Shown piece after piece: positions 45,937-55,318 of a DNA stretch of 64,000 nucleotides. The first letter of the stretch is position 1; each line of letters begins with the position of its first letter. Source of the stretch: Desulfovibrio sp. UCD-KL4C (GTDB lineage Bacteria > Desulfobacterota > Desulfovibrionia > Desulfovibrionales > Desulfovibrionaceae); NCBI RefSeq assembly GCF_006210265.1, contig NZ_VCNC01000001.1, forward strand, positions 816,843 to 880,842, in the 5' to 3' direction. The notes under the pieces are model-generated. The model ran no database searches, had not been told where the DNA came from, and saw only the letters and a program-made list of their open reading frames with translations. The translations under genes and the position numbers were made by a program.

Positions 45937-46917
45937 ATGAACGAAAGTAATCTTCCAGACGATCATATTAGGCCGCAAAGGCTCTCAGATTTTATCGGAC
46001 AGGAAGACCTGCGCCATAATCTTGATGTTTTTATTCAGGCTGCCCGTGGACGCGGAACAGCTATGGATCATGCTCTTTTTTACGGTAATCCCGGTCTTGG
46101 TAAAACAACTTTGGCCCGTATTATTTCTTCCGAACTGGGCGTGAACCTTGTTTCCACCTCCGGTCCGGTAATCGAGAGAAGTGGTGATTTAGCCGCTATT
46201 CTTACTAATCTCTCCAGAAATGACATACTTTTTATAGATGAGATTCATCGTGTTCCTTCTTCTGTTGAAGAGGTTCTTTATCCTGCGATGGAAGATTTTA
46301 CTCTTGATCTTATCATCGGACAGGGGCCTGCTGCCCGTACAGTTAAGATTGACCTTGAACCGTTCACTCTGGTTGGAGCAACTACACGTCTCGGACTTCT
46401 CACTTCTCCCCTTCGCGATAGATTTGGGTGTATTTTCAGGTTGGAATTTTATTCTCCTGAAGAATTAGCTCAGATTGTAATTCGTGCAGCTAGAATTTTT
46501 GAACTTGAAGTTACTGACGAAGGCGCGCTTATGATCGGCAGGCGTTCACGCGGTACACCACGTATTGCGAATCGTCTTTTACGAAGGGTGCGCGATTATG
46601 CAACAGTACATGGTGATGGCATTGTTAACGCTGAAATTGCGGACATGGCTCTTGAGAGGCTGGAAGTTGATCCGTTAGGTCTTGACCAGATGGACCGCAA
46701 GATTCTTTCTGTATTAATAGATCAGTTCGGCGGTGGACCTGTCGGCGTTAAAACTATTGCGGTTGCCTGTTCTGAAGAAGTCAGAACTATCGAAGAAATT
46801 TATGAACCATACCTTATACAATGCGGCTTTTTAAAGCGTACTTCCCGTGGGCGTGTTGCCACAGCCAAGGCTTATCAGCATCTGCAAGTGAACTCAGGTT
46901 CTAATCGATTATTTTAA
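45937..46917 (+). CDS. ruvB: Holliday junction DNA helicase motor RuvB
   Basis: This 326-residue AAA+ motor drives branch migration. It has the N-terminal [15 protein letters not shown], Walker A GNPGLGKT (residues 50-57), Walker B ILFIDEIH (97-104), sensor 1 GATTR, the arginine-finger region LRDRFG, and a C-terminal winged helix ([17 protein letters not shown]). It is the last gene of yebC-ruvC-ruvA-ruvB; only a pyrimidine-rich tract, no hairpin, follows. Confidence 0.98.
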   Translation: MNESNLPDDHIRPQRLSDFIGQEDLRHNLDVFIQAARGRGTAMDHALFYGNPGLGKTTLARIISSELGVNLVSTSGPVIERSGDLAAILTNLSRNDILFIDEIHRVPSSVEEVLYPAMEDFTLDLIIGQGPAARTVKIDLEPFTLVGATTRLGLLTSPLRDRFGCIFRLEFYSPEELAQIVIRAARIFELEVTDEGALMIGRRSRGTPRIANRLLRRVRDYATVHGDGIVNAEIADMALERLEVDPLGLDQMDRKILSVLIDQFGGGPVGVKTIAVACSEEVRTIEEIYEPYLIQCGFLKRTSRGRVATAKAYQHLQVNSGSNRLF

Positions 46918-47057
46918 ATTAATATGTTGACTTATTTGGTCTTTTTTCTTTTTTAATTTTATGTAAGTTGAAATGTGTTGGCATCGCTCTTGGCTCAGGT
47001 TAATATGTACTCACTTTTTAGTTGTTTGTACTTTTTCCAGATCGAAGGAGGGTAGAT

Positions 47058-48515
47058 GTGTCTGTCAGGTTTAAATTAATCACTACACTTACGACTATTC
47101 TGGTTGTATCTTTTATTTCTGTATCTATCTTCAATTATAATGTTTCCCGCAATTCAGCTCGCAATGAAATACTAAATTCTGCCCTGCCGTTAACCCGTGA
47201 TAATATTTATTCGGAAATTCAGTCCGGCTTAATACGTCCTCTTTTTGTTTCCTCAGTTATGGCCAATGATATTTTTTTAAAAGACTGGGCAAATGCCGGA
47301 GAAAAAAATGTCATGCAGCTAATGAGATATCTTTATGAAATAAAAAACAAGTATGGCTTTTTTACTGCTTTTTTTATTTCTGCTAAGACTGGAGATTATT
47401 TTTATTACGATGGCATATTGAAAACAATTTCTCCCAAAGACAGTCATGACGTTTGGTTTTATAATTTTATTAATTCCGGCAAAGAATATGACTTTGATGT
47501 AGATACAAATGAGGCTGTAAATGACACTTTAACGATTTTTATAAATCATAGAGTTAAGGACGAAAACGGGAAGCTGATCGGAGTCACTGGTGTCGGTCTC
47601 AAAATGGATCAGGTTGCCAATCTGTTGAAAACATTTACAGTTAAATATTCTAAAGAAATTTTTTTGGTTGATCCGCAGGGTGTTATTCAAGTGCATCCTG
47701 ACAGAAAGTTGGTAGGAACTCTTAATATTAAGGATATACCGGGTTTTAAGAATATTGCTAACGATGTTCTTGGAATGGATCGGACAATACCTGCTATATT
47801 TAAATATAAAATTGATGGTGAATATGTCCATCTGACTGCGCGGTTTATTCCAGAATTCAACTGGTTTTTAATTGTTGAGCAAAAAGAAAATGCAGTCATG
47901 AAGGCAGCCCATAATAATTTCATTAGGACACTGGGCGTTGGAACACTTGTAACGCTACTGATAATAATTTTATCAATAGTCACAGTTAATTATTTTCAAA
48001 GCAGGCTCGAAGCTCAAGCAAATACAGATGAGCTTACCGGAGTAGCTAATCGCAGGTCTTTTGAAAAAAAGATTGATAGTGCCATGAATCAGCAGTTAAA
48101 GACAGGTCGTCCTTTTTCGCTTGTTCTGATGGATTTGGACGGATTTAAGGCTATTAATGATACTTGTGGTCATATTGAAGGGGACCGATTGTTAAAAGAG
48201 ATCTCAAAAGCTGTTGGCTCCAGTATTCGTGAAAGTGACTTTTGTGCCCGTTGGGGTGGTGACGAATTTATAGTTCTGGTTAACGGAGATAGTTCACAAG
48301 CTATGCTGATTGCTGAGCGCATACGCAGCGCTGTTGAACAGACTACTGTATGCGAAGATTTTACATCTTTTAGCTCGGTGGAAATGAATGTAACTGCCAG
48401 TTGCGGGGTTGCGCAGTATTTGGCAGGTGACACATTAGATTCGCTTACTTCTAGAGCTGACAAGGCTATGTATGCATCTAAGGAGCAAGGTAAGAATAAG
48501 GTCGTTGTAAACTAA
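47058..48515 (+). CDS. Cache-domain diguanylate cyclase (GGDEF)
   Basis: The GTG at 47058, 5 nt after AAGGAGGG, gives 485 residues. TM1 is at about 6-28. A dCache-like periplasmic domain (about 40-285) contains FFTAFFISAKTGDYFYYDG and GKLIGVTGVGLKMD. TM2 is at about 290-312, then the GGDEF domain with the intact active site GGDEF at 400-404 and the inhibitory RxxD site (RESD, 391-394). It should make c-di-GMP in response to a periplasmic signal and be subject to product inhibition. No c-di-GMP effector is adjacent. Confidence 0.94.
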   Translation: MSVRFKLITTLTTILVVSFISVSIFNYNVSRNSARNEILNSALPLTRDNIYSEIQSGLIRPLFVSSVMANDIFLKDWANAGEKNVMQLMRYLYEIKNKYGFFTAFFISAKTGDYFYYDGILKTISPKDSHDVWFYNFINSGKEYDFDVDTNEAVNDTLTIFINHRVKDENGKLIGVTGVGLKMDQVANLLKTFTVKYSKEIFLVDPQGVIQVHPDRKLVGTLNIKDIPGFKNIANDVLGMDRTIPAIFKYKIDGEYVHLTARFIPEFNWFLIVEQKENAVMKAAHNNFIRTLGVGTLVTLLIIILSIVTVNYFQSRLEAQANTDELTGVANRRSFEKKIDSAMNQQLKTGRPFSLVLMDLDGFKAINDTCGHIEGDRLLKEISKAVGSSIRESDFCARWGGDEFIVLVNGDSSQAMLIAERIRSAVEQTTVCEDFTSFSSVEMNVTASCGVAQYLAGDTLDSLTSRADKAMYASKEQGKNKVVVN

Positions 48516-48555
48516 AAATAGCTTAAGTTAAAAGTATCTTATAGTTTGCTATAAA

Positions 48556-48594
48556 AATAAAGGCTGCCGGAACAGAAATTAGGCGTCCTTTATT
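48556..48594 (-). terminator. Rho-independent terminator of the fdhE-moaA operon
   Basis: Arms AATAAAGG...GCC with an internal loop pair across a 13-nt loop. On the minus strand a TTTATTTTTAT tail follows. It lies 5 bp past the stop of the transposase-like gene. Confidence 0.65.
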
Positions 48595-48598
48595 GAAT

Positions 48599-49483
48599 TT
48601 AATCTACATCGGGAACTAGTTTACAGACATAGCTTACTAGAATGTCGAATATATTTTTATTGCGATTATTAAACCTGAATTCAAGTTCTTTAAGATAGAG
48701 AGGGAATCTGTGCGGAGAGATTCCTTTGTATCGTTTGAATCTATCGCGAGCGAATCCCCAAAATTCCCCACCGGATCTTTCAATTTCCGGAGTCACATCA
48801 GGGTATTTACGAATATAATCAAGTGGCAGAGAATCATCGCCGCAAAGAATGAGTGCGTTGTATTTTTGATATCTGTCTGTATGGATGATACTTCCATGAC
48901 GCACTAGTTTAAGATGGAAATTGTGGTTGAAGTGAAAAACTGACTCAGCTGTAATGTTTTGCATGAGGTCAATAAATACCCAGCCGTTTTTTTCGAGTAC
49001 TCCGAATACAGGTATTGGCCCTGAACCTGTTTTAGAGGGAACCCCTGTAAGTTTTCGATTTTTTAAATGTTTATGAAGTCCTGTTTCAGGACCGAGTAGC
49101 TGAACAGCATCAATTGCCTGCGCCAAAATTGAAAATCTAAGGGAGGACACAGCCTTGTAGGCAGCGTTATAAGAAATTTCTAGATCTTGAGAAATTGAGT
49201 GAGCTGTGTTGTCGTCTGCAAAAAGTCGGATGAGCCGTATCCATTCAGTGTAGGACAATCCTCCGTTATTAATCCATCTTCCACTGAAATCCTGAAATGT
49301 ATATTTGCATGAAGCACAGCGATAGCGGTTGCCGTTTAACACATAGAGTTTGTTTTCTCTGCAGCGTGGGCAAAAAGTTTTTCGTCCGCCAAAACAGTTC
49401 GTAATAAGAAATTTTTTAGCATCTTCTTCGGAAGAGATTAGCTTTTCAAATTGTTCAGTGCCGTCATCTAAATGTCTTCCCAT
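48599..49483 (-). CDS. ISXO2/IS1595-like transposase homologue, apparently domesticated
   Basis: The ATG at 49483 gives 294 residues and lies 5 bp after the moaA stop; a GTG at 49522 would overlap moaA by 34 bp. A zinc ribbon (FCPRCRENKLY...YRCASC) and HTH region precede an ISXO2-like DDE domain with VFGVLEKNGWVFIDLMQ, HTDRYQKYN, GGEFWGFARDRFKRYKGI and the family end LKELEFRFNNR. Where active IS1595 enzymes have V-E-x-D-E-x-Y, this protein reads VQLLGPETG, so the first catalytic Asp seems lost. It is full length, uninterrupted, and no terminal repeats flank it. It is the last gene of the fdhE-moaA operon. Function is unknown. Confidence 0.82.
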   Translation of the reverse strand: MGRHLDDGTEQFEKLISSEEDAKKFLITNCFGGRKTFCPRCRENKLYVLNGNRYRCASCKYTFQDFSGRWINNGGLSYTEWIRLIRLFADDNTAHSISQDLEISYNAAYKAVSSLRFSILAQAIDAVQLLGPETGLHKHLKNRKLTGVPSKTGSGPIPVFGVLEKNGWVFIDLMQNITAESVFHFNHNFHLKLVRHGSIIHTDRYQKYNALILCGDDSLPLDYIRKYPDVTPEIERSGGEFWGFARDRFKRYKGISPHRFPLYLKELEFRFNNRNKNIFDILVSYVCKLVPDVD

Positions 49484-49488
49484 GCCGA

Positions 49489-50484
49489 CTAACCGCCGAT
49501 GGCTGACATCTGTGTTTCGCACACGCCGTTATTTTCTCGCCTAGTTTGTAAAAGATTATATCCTAAAGGTTTATCGTGTGTTGCCGCAACAAGTACACGT
49601 TTTACAGTTTTATCGGATAATTTGGGGTTTCTAAGTATTTCGCGAAGCCTGTATGTTTTGTCGGAGAATAGGCATGTTCTGAGATGCCCGTCAGAAGTAA
49701 TGCGGAGTCTGTTGCATGTTCCGCAAAAATGAGAGCTGACTGGAGAGATGACCCCTAAGCGGCCTTTTCCATTTTGAATGGAAAAGATTTTGGCCGGACC
49801 GTGGCTTTCTGCAGTTCTTTGAACCGGACTTAAAATGACAAACTGACTTGCTTGTTGAATAATCTCTTCAGCGCTCCAGAATCGCTCGCTGGACCATCTT
49901 GTATCTTCGCCCATTGGCATGAATTCTATAAATCGCAAGTCTACTGGATTTTCTTTTGCAAATTTCAAAAAGGATTTCAGTTCGTGATCGTTAATTCCTT
50001 TCATTGCTACTGCATTTATTTTAACTCGTATTCCGGCTGAAAGGCAGGCTGAAATAGAATTCATCACAGCATTTAAATAATCATATCCTGTTATTTCTTG
50101 GAATGTTCCGCTATTAAGAGTATCTAGAGAAATATTTAATCTGCTGATACCTATTTTTTTAAGGTCGTTTATATATGGTTCAATCAGAGTACCATTGGTG
50201 GTAATACGCAGATCCATATTAGCATGATGTTGAGTAACAGCTGCAACAAAATCCATGAAACCGCGGCGGACAAACGGTTCACCGCCAGTTAGTCTTAACT
50301 TTGAAATATTAAGAGTTGCGGCTAAATTCACAAGTCTGAGCATCTCTTCATATCTAAGAATATTGGGGTGCGGGGTGAAGGTGAAGTCTTTGGTCATGCA
50401 ATATTTGCATCTTAAGTTACATCTGTCAGTTACGCTGAGTCTAAGGTAGCTGATACTTCTTCCAAGTTTATCGGTAAGTGTCAT
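49489..50484 (-). CDS. moaA: GTP 3',8-cyclase, molybdenum cofactor biosynthesis
   Basis: This 331-residue radical-SAM enzyme carries out the first step of molybdopterin synthesis. The start at 50484, 1 nt after the fdhE stop and preceded by GGGGA, is preferred over a longer start inside fdhE. The N-terminal Fe-S cysteines are 22, 26 and 29 (CNLRCKYC). The C-terminal cluster has [18 protein letters not shown]. The protein ends in Gly-Gly, as required for MoaA activity. It lies between fdhE and the transposase homologue, linking Moco supply to formate dehydrogenase assembly. Confidence 0.96.
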   Translation of the reverse strand: MTLTDKLGRSISYLRLSVTDRCNLRCKYCMTKDFTFTPHPNILRYEEMLRLVNLAATLNISKLRLTGGEPFVRRGFMDFVAAVTQHHANMDLRITTNGTLIEPYINDLKKIGISRLNISLDTLNSGTFQEITGYDYLNAVMNSISACLSAGIRVKINAVAMKGINDHELKSFLKFAKENPVDLRFIEFMPMGEDTRWSSERFWSAEEIIQQASQFVILSPVQRTAESHGPAKIFSIQNGKGRLGVISPVSSHFCGTCNRLRITSDGHLRTCLFSDKTYRLREILRNPKLSDKTVKRVLVAATHDKPLGYNLLQTRRENNGVCETQMSAIGG

Positions 50485-50485
50485 G

Positions 50486-51433
50486 TTAAAATCCCCATGC
50501 TGATAATGTTCCGCGATTGTATCCTTCTTCAACAGCTAAGAAATCAAGTGATAGTGATTCAAGATCGTCAAGTGTCGGAATAGATACTTTGTCCATTTCT
50601 CTGAAATCTATGGTTTTAATGTAATTCTTGCAATTATTGCATACTTCAACTCGATATCCTGGTTCACCTTCAACAGTGAAAAATTTAATTTCTTTAGAAT
50701 CGGCTTCGTCACAGTAGGCACAAGCCAGTCGGCGCACTCGGTACTCAGTGTGGCAAAATGAGCAGTTTGCGTACCTGAATCCCTGTTTGTGGCGCAGAGT
50801 GTGGATAAAAGGAATACTGCCGCACACAGGGCAACTCCCATGCTGTCTGGCTGGTGGAGGGCTGACTTCGATTTCGAGATCAACGCTGGTCGGTGTTTGA
50901 ACTTCAGTTTTTTCTATCTCAGGCAGATAGACGGCAATGGCCCTTGCTATAACTTTTATTGATGGAGTTATTGCTGATTGAACAAGAAAATTTAAAGTGC
51001 GCGGAGCTTCTGGAGTCTTTTCTCCCCATTTGAGAAAGAAGGCATCATCACCTTCAAGGTATGCGGAAAATACTTTTTTAAGGTCTAGTTCCCCATTTTC
51101 AATTTCGTTGGAAACTAATTTTGTTGCTTCTGAAATGGGACCTGAAAAATCTAAAAGCATGTCGGAAAATGTTGAGAATAACTTGACAGACTGTTCGTAG
51201 TCATAAGGAAAATCAGCTCTGGTTAGTAGCGGGCGTCCTTGAATATTTTCATCAGCAGGAGCCAGAGAAGTTTGGTTCGGAATACTTAGAGCAGTATGTT
51301 GCTCTGCTTCGAGTTGGATTTTTGCAACTTTTGAAATGAGTTCAACAAGTTCTGTCGGAAGAAATTTTTTTTTGCCTAACTCTTTAATCTTTTTATCTAA
51401 CTGAAGCTGTGCCTTGTTAAAATCAAAAGTCAT
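50486..51433 (-). CDS. fdhE: Formate dehydrogenase accessory protein FdhE
   Basis: This 315-residue rubredoxin-like iron-binding assembly factor for formate dehydrogenases has four zinc/iron-type cysteine pairs in its C-terminal half: [20 protein letters not shown] and CNNCKNY. The N-terminal helical domain spans about 1-170. It is the first gene of the fdhE-moaA-transposase-like operon. fdhD and the tungstate transporter lie just upstream. Confidence 0.95.
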   Translation of the reverse strand: MTFDFNKAQLQLDKKIKELGKKKFLPTELVELISKVAKIQLEAEQHTALSIPNQTSLAPADENIQGRPLLTRADFPYDYEQSVKLFSTFSDMLLDFSGPISEATKLVSNEIENGELDLKKVFSAYLEGDDAFFLKWGEKTPEAPRTLNFLVQSAITPSIKVIARAIAVYLPEIEKTEVQTPTSVDLEIEVSPPPARQHGSCPVCGSIPFIHTLRHKQGFRYANCSFCHTEYRVRRLACAYCDEADSKEIKFFTVEGEPGYRVEVCNNCKNYIKTIDFREMDKVSIPTLDDLESLSLDFLAVEEGYNRGTLSAWGF

Positions 51434-51738
51434 AATTTTCTCCCGATCATTACTGAATTTGAAGTCATAAATTTATTTTAATTATTACGCTTGATTTTGC
51501 ACTAATGGGGTAAGCCTTCTGAAAAAAAGGTGCATGATTGTATCAATTGCTTTCGCTTTAGCACTAACGTTTAACTCTTTTGATCTCTCCGTCAACATCA
51601 ATGTCATTAAATTTGTAATAAAGAAGTTTGGTGCTTTGTTTTAGGGATAGGCTTGTAAAAAAAATAAAGCATATCAAAAGCAATTATGCCTTGAATGGCA
51701 TAATTAAATATAGATGAAAAAAATGTCAGACTAATGAG
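51434..51738. other. fdhD-fdhE intergenic region
   Basis: This 305-bp gap holds the probable fdhD terminator (51682-51705) and should contain the fdhE promoter. No coding frame or recognisable Moco riboswitch was seen. Confidence 0.45.
51682..51705 (-). terminator. Possible fdhD terminator
   Basis: A perfect inverted repeat AATTATGCC/GGCATAATT with a 6-nt loop lies 34 bp past the fdhD stop. On the minus strand it is followed by a mixed T-rich stretch rather than a clean run. Confidence 0.5.
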
Positions 51739-52527
51739 TTAAAAGCCTTCAATCCTGCCTTCATCGTTATAGACCCAGAATCCGGTATCACTGATGTTGC
51801 CTATTAATGTTATGCCGATTTTTCTTGCCAGTTCAACTGAAAAACTGGTCGCAACTGCGGTTGAGGCTAAAATAGGCACACCTATGCGAACAGCTTTAAG
51901 TAGAATCTCAGAAGCGACTCTTCCTGTGGAAACAATAATTTTACCGTTAGTAGAAACTTCTTCAAAAAAACACTGTCCGACAATCATATCAATGGCATTG
52001 TGCCTGCCGATATCTTCCCTGAAATAGAGCATTTCTGTCGGTGTACAAAGTGATGAGTTGTGACATCCTCTGGTCTCTGTGTAGAGAGTAGATTTTTCAT
52101 GCAGCATGCGTGCGTGGTTCAGGATTTGTTCTGGAGTGACTTTGAGATCGGACTGGATAGTTTTTTTTGAAATGGTGGAAACATTTCTCCCGAAATTAGT
52201 ACCTTTTCCGCATCCTGAAGTAATTGAATATTTGAGAACTCGTCCTTTCCATGGATCATTATTCGTTGTAACGTCTGCAATTATTCTGTCGTGACTCTCT
52301 TTTATTTTTATGTCTCTAACTTGATTGCGCGTTGAAATATATGCATCGGATTTCAGGAAACCTATTGCCAGATATTTTGGATACTTAGCGGTGGTAAGTA
52401 GTGTTACTACTTCTCTCCCGTTAAGGTTGATGGTCAACGGGATTTCAAGGATGCTTTTAATCTCTTTATCTTTAAATGAATTATTTGAGTATTCTTTAAT
52501 CGTAAAATCATGACTGTCTTTCACCAT
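51739..52527 (-). CDS. fdhD: Formate dehydrogenase sulfurtransferase FdhD
   Basis: This 262-residue protein transfers sulfur from IscS to the Mo/W-bisPGD of formate dehydrogenase. The start at 52527 is preceded by GGTGG; a longer start at 52575 is less well supported. Family segments are IPLTINLNGREV, AIGFLKSD, TSGCGKGT (Cys106), GCHNSSLC, FREDIGRHNAIDMIVG, STGRVASEILLKAVRIGVPI. Only one cysteine is present at the usual CxxC position. It diverges from tupABC, which supplies tungstate for the same enzymes. Confidence 0.95.
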   Translation of the reverse strand: MVKDSHDFTIKEYSNNSFKDKEIKSILEIPLTINLNGREVVTLLTTAKYPKYLAIGFLKSDAYISTRNQVRDIKIKESHDRIIADVTTNNDPWKGRVLKYSITSGCGKGTNFGRNVSTISKKTIQSDLKVTPEQILNHARMLHEKSTLYTETRGCHNSSLCTPTEMLYFREDIGRHNAIDMIVGQCFFEEVSTNGKIIVSTGRVASEILLKAVRIGVPILASTAVATSFSVELARKIGITLIGNISDTGFWVYNDEGRIEGF

Positions 52528-52809
52528 GCTTCCACCTATGTATGTTTTAGGTAATGTAGATGAAATGCCACGCACAGGGCAAGCTTATCTTTTCTGCTTC
52601 AAGTTTTGCACAGGAGTTAAGGTTTAGTATTTGTTAAATAAATAATTGAAATAAGCAGGGTCAAAATCGTAGTATAAATATGTCTAAGTTGACATGTTGC
52701 CTAGATTCTGTTCTAGCATGTTAAGAAATTTAGTTTTATTGGTAATTGTTTTTGGCGGATTTGATTGAAACTGCACACAACGACCTAAATTTTTCACTTT
52801 GGAGGGAAA

Positions 52810-53637
52810 ATGAAAAAGATTAATGTAATATTTATGACTTTTGCACTTGTTGCAATGCTGGTTTCACCAGGATTAGTAAAAGCGGAAGAAATTTTAATGA
52901 TGGCGACCACTACCAGTACCGATAATACAGGGCTCCTTGATGAGATTGCTCCTAAGTTTCAGAAAGATACCGGCATTGAACTGCGCTGGACAGCTGTTGG
53001 AACTGGTAAAGCTTTAAAAATGGGTGAGAATTGTGATGTTGATGTGCTTTTAGTTCATGCTCCTGCTGCTGAGCAGAAATATGTTGATTCAGGTGCGCTT
53101 AAAGATCGCAAAGAAGTTATGTATAATGATTTCGTAATCATTGGGCCTGCTTCTGATCCAGCAGGTGTTAAAGGAATGTCTGTTGTTGATGCTATGAAGA
53201 CTATCGCTGCTAAAAAAGCTGTCTTTGTAAGTCGCGGTGATAATTCCGGTACCAACAAAAAGGAAATTTCTCTTTGGAAAGTCGCGGGTATGACTGTTCC
53301 TGATAAAGACGCTTGGTATGTTCAGACAGGTCAGGGTATGATCAAAAGTATCAACATTGCTGAAGAACGTGATGGATATACAATGACTGACCGTGGCACT
53401 TACATTAAGTACGAAGCTAACAAGAATGGTTCTCCTGACCTGAAAGTTTTGGTTGAAGGTGATAAGACCTTATTTAATCAGTACAGTGTTCTTGCCGTAA
53501 ACCCTGAAAAATGCGAAAAAGCTAAATATAAACTTGCAACTAAATTTTCTGATTGGCTAACTTCCCCTAAAGTCCAGAAAGATATTGCAGACTTCAAACT
53601 TCTCGGTAAAAAACTATTCATTCCTAATGCAAAATAG
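52810..53637 (+). CDS. tupA: Tungstate ABC transporter substrate-binding protein
   Basis: This 275-residue periplasmic protein has a signal peptide ending LVKAEE (about residue 26). The TupA oxyanion-binding motif TTTSTDNTGLLD opens the mature protein, and TAVGTGKALKMGENCDVDVLLVHA and VSRGDNSGTNKKE are further family signatures. It binds tungstate with very high affinity. The ribosome-binding site is GGAGGG. It is the first gene of tupABC, and is probably expressed to feed W-formate dehydrogenases. Confidence 0.97.
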   Translation: MKKINVIFMTFALVAMLVSPGLVKAEEILMMATTTSTDNTGLLDEIAPKFQKDTGIELRWTAVGTGKALKMGENCDVDVLLVHAPAAEQKYVDSGALKDRKEVMYNDFVIIGPASDPAGVKGMSVVDAMKTIAAKKAVFVSRGDNSGTNKKEISLWKVAGMTVPDKDAWYVQTGQGMIKSINIAEERDGYTMTDRGTYIKYEANKNGSPDLKVLVEGDKTLFNQYSVLAVNPEKCEKAKYKLATKFSDWLTSPKVQKDIADFKLLGKKLFIPNAK

Positions 53638-53711
53638 TTTTAAGTTGTCTCTATAATGTTGAAATGGAGGGGATGCATCTGCGTCCCTTTTTTTTATACA
53701 AGGGAAAGTAT

Positions 53712-54407
53712 ATGGATTTTATCGCAACTGGCTTTTTTCAGGCATTCGTCTTGCTTTTTAGCGGTGATCCTGAGACTTATTCAGCCATATTAGCTACCAT
53801 CTCTGTCTCGACTATTTCTATTTTAGCAAGCCTGATAATCGGCGCTCCGCTTGGATTTTTGCTTGGCTATCATGATTTTTCCGGAAAGAAATTTTTACGC
53901 ACTGTAGCTGATTCACTGCTTTCTTTTCCAACTGTAGTTATAGGACTTCTGGTTTATGCTCTACTTTCTCGTAAGGGACCATTAGGAGATACTGAACTGC
54001 TTTTTACTATTCCAGGTATTGCCGTCGGTCAGGCTCTTTTAGGTATCCCCATTGTGACTGCAATGATGGCTACAGCAGTTGAAAATCTTGATCAGCGACT
54101 AAAAAATACATTGTTGACTCTTGGAGCCGGACGCAGCCAAATTTTGCGTACAACTCTGTGGGAAGCTCGCTACAGTCTAGTACTTGCCGTTGCAGCTGCA
54201 TATGGCAGAATTGTCTCTGAAATAGGTATTTCAATGATGATCGGTGGAAATATTAAATGGCATACAAGAACCATAACAACTGCAATTGCTTTAGAAACAG
54301 GCAAAGGAGAATTTGCAATGGGGATTGCGCTCGGCCTTGTCTTAATGATTATTGCCTTTGGTGTTAATTTTTCCATGTCCGGTATTAAAAAGAGGGCTGG
54401 TAAGTGA
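53712..54407 (+). CDS. tupB: Tungstate ABC transporter permease
   Basis: The ATG at 53712 follows AAGGGA and gives 231 residues, the family length. There are five or six membrane helices. The ABC-permease EAA-type loop is in NTLLTLGAGRSQILRTTLWEARYSLV, and the family segment AAAYGRIVSEIGISMMIGGNI is clear. It overlaps tupC by 4 bp (GTGA). Confidence 0.96.
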   Translation: MDFIATGFFQAFVLLFSGDPETYSAILATISVSTISILASLIIGAPLGFLLGYHDFSGKKFLRTVADSLLSFPTVVIGLLVYALLSRKGPLGDTELLFTIPGIAVGQALLGIPIVTAMMATAVENLDQRLKNTLLTLGAGRSQILRTTLWEARYSLVLAVAAAYGRIVSEIGISMMIGGNIKWHTRTITTAIALETGKGEFAMGIALGLVLMIIAFGVNFSMSGIKKRAGK

Positions 54408-55063
54408 GCAATATTTTGTACAAACTTTCTAATATAACCCAAAGTTATAGTGGTAAGACTGTTCTTGAGCTTGATGAATTTATCGTTCCCAAAGGGGCGA
54501 TAGTCGGTCTAGCAGGGCATAACGGAAGTGGCAAAAGCACCCTTATGCGAATTCTGGCATTTCTTGAAAGTCCTGTGTCGGGGGAGGTCTTTTTTGATGG
54601 TAGGAAAATTGAAACTATGGAAACCTCACTTCGCCGCGAAGTAACACTGCTTACTCAGGAGCCTTATCTCTTAAAAAGAACTGTTGCGGGTAACGTTGCC
54701 TATGGTCTTGAGCTTAGGGGAGAAAGTAATATTGATAGTAAGGTTCGCGAGTCTTTAAATCTTGTCGGTCTTGATCCTGATTCGTTTATGCCTCGTCAAT
54801 GGTTTGAACTTTCCGGCGGAGAAGCTCAACGGGTTGCTCTTGCAGCACGGCTTGCTTTTAACCCAAAGGTATTGCTACTTGATGAGCCTACAGCCAGTTT
54901 AGATCGTGAAAGTACCCTGTTGATTCATGATGCAGCTGTAAAGGTTCGTGAAAAATGCGGGGCAACACTTGTAATTGTCAGCCATGATTATCTGTGGCTT
55001 GAAGATGTTTCCGATAATATTATCAACTTCTCACAGGGACAAGTTGAATCTTATTCTAATTAA
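54404..55063 (+). CDS. tupC: Tungstate ABC transporter ATP-binding protein
   Basis: This 219-residue ATPase starts at a GTG that overlaps the tupB stop. Walker A is GHNGSGKS (residues 38-46), the Q-loop is TLLTQEPYLLK, the signature LSGGE is at 136-140, Walker B LLLDEP ends near 162, and the H-loop is VIVSHD. It powers tungstate import with TupA and TupB. Confidence 0.96.
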   Translation: MSNILYKLSNITQSYSGKTVLELDEFIVPKGAIVGLAGHNGSGKSTLMRILAFLESPVSGEVFFDGRKIETMETSLRREVTLLTQEPYLLKRTVAGNVAYGLELRGESNIDSKVRESLNLVGLDPDSFMPRQWFELSGGEAQRVALAARLAFNPKVLLLDEPTASLDRESTLLIHDAAVKVREKCGATLVIVSHDYLWLEDVSDNIINFSQGQVESYSN

Positions 55064-55093
55064 TAAGCGGAACATGTATATGTCCTGTTTATT
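55062..55093 (+). terminator. Probable terminator of tupABC
   Basis: A 14-bp stem with two G-U pairs and one mismatch (AATAAGCGGAACAT against ATGTCCTGTTTATT) has a GTAT loop. The tail AATTAATTATTTTTT follows the tupC stop. Confidence 0.55.
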
Positions 55094-55318
55094 AATTAAT
55101 TATTTTTTCTGAAGTCTAAGCTGATCACGCTTGAAAACCCCTCTTCACCAATATCCCCGTTATCTGAAATCTGTACTCCTATCTTGAAATACTTGTGTGT
55201 GAATTTAGTGATATTTTGTATGTGGTGAAATATACTTGTTATACTTTTTAAAGTGGATTTAGCATTATGAAGCTGTTAATATGATCTTATTATCCTTTAT
55301 GTATAAGTAGGAGTACTT

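Noticed and set aside
48599-49522. Recent IS1595 insertion beside moaA
   Set aside because: No terminal inverted repeats, no target duplication, an intact frame packed against moaA, and a lost catalytic motif argue for a fixed gene.
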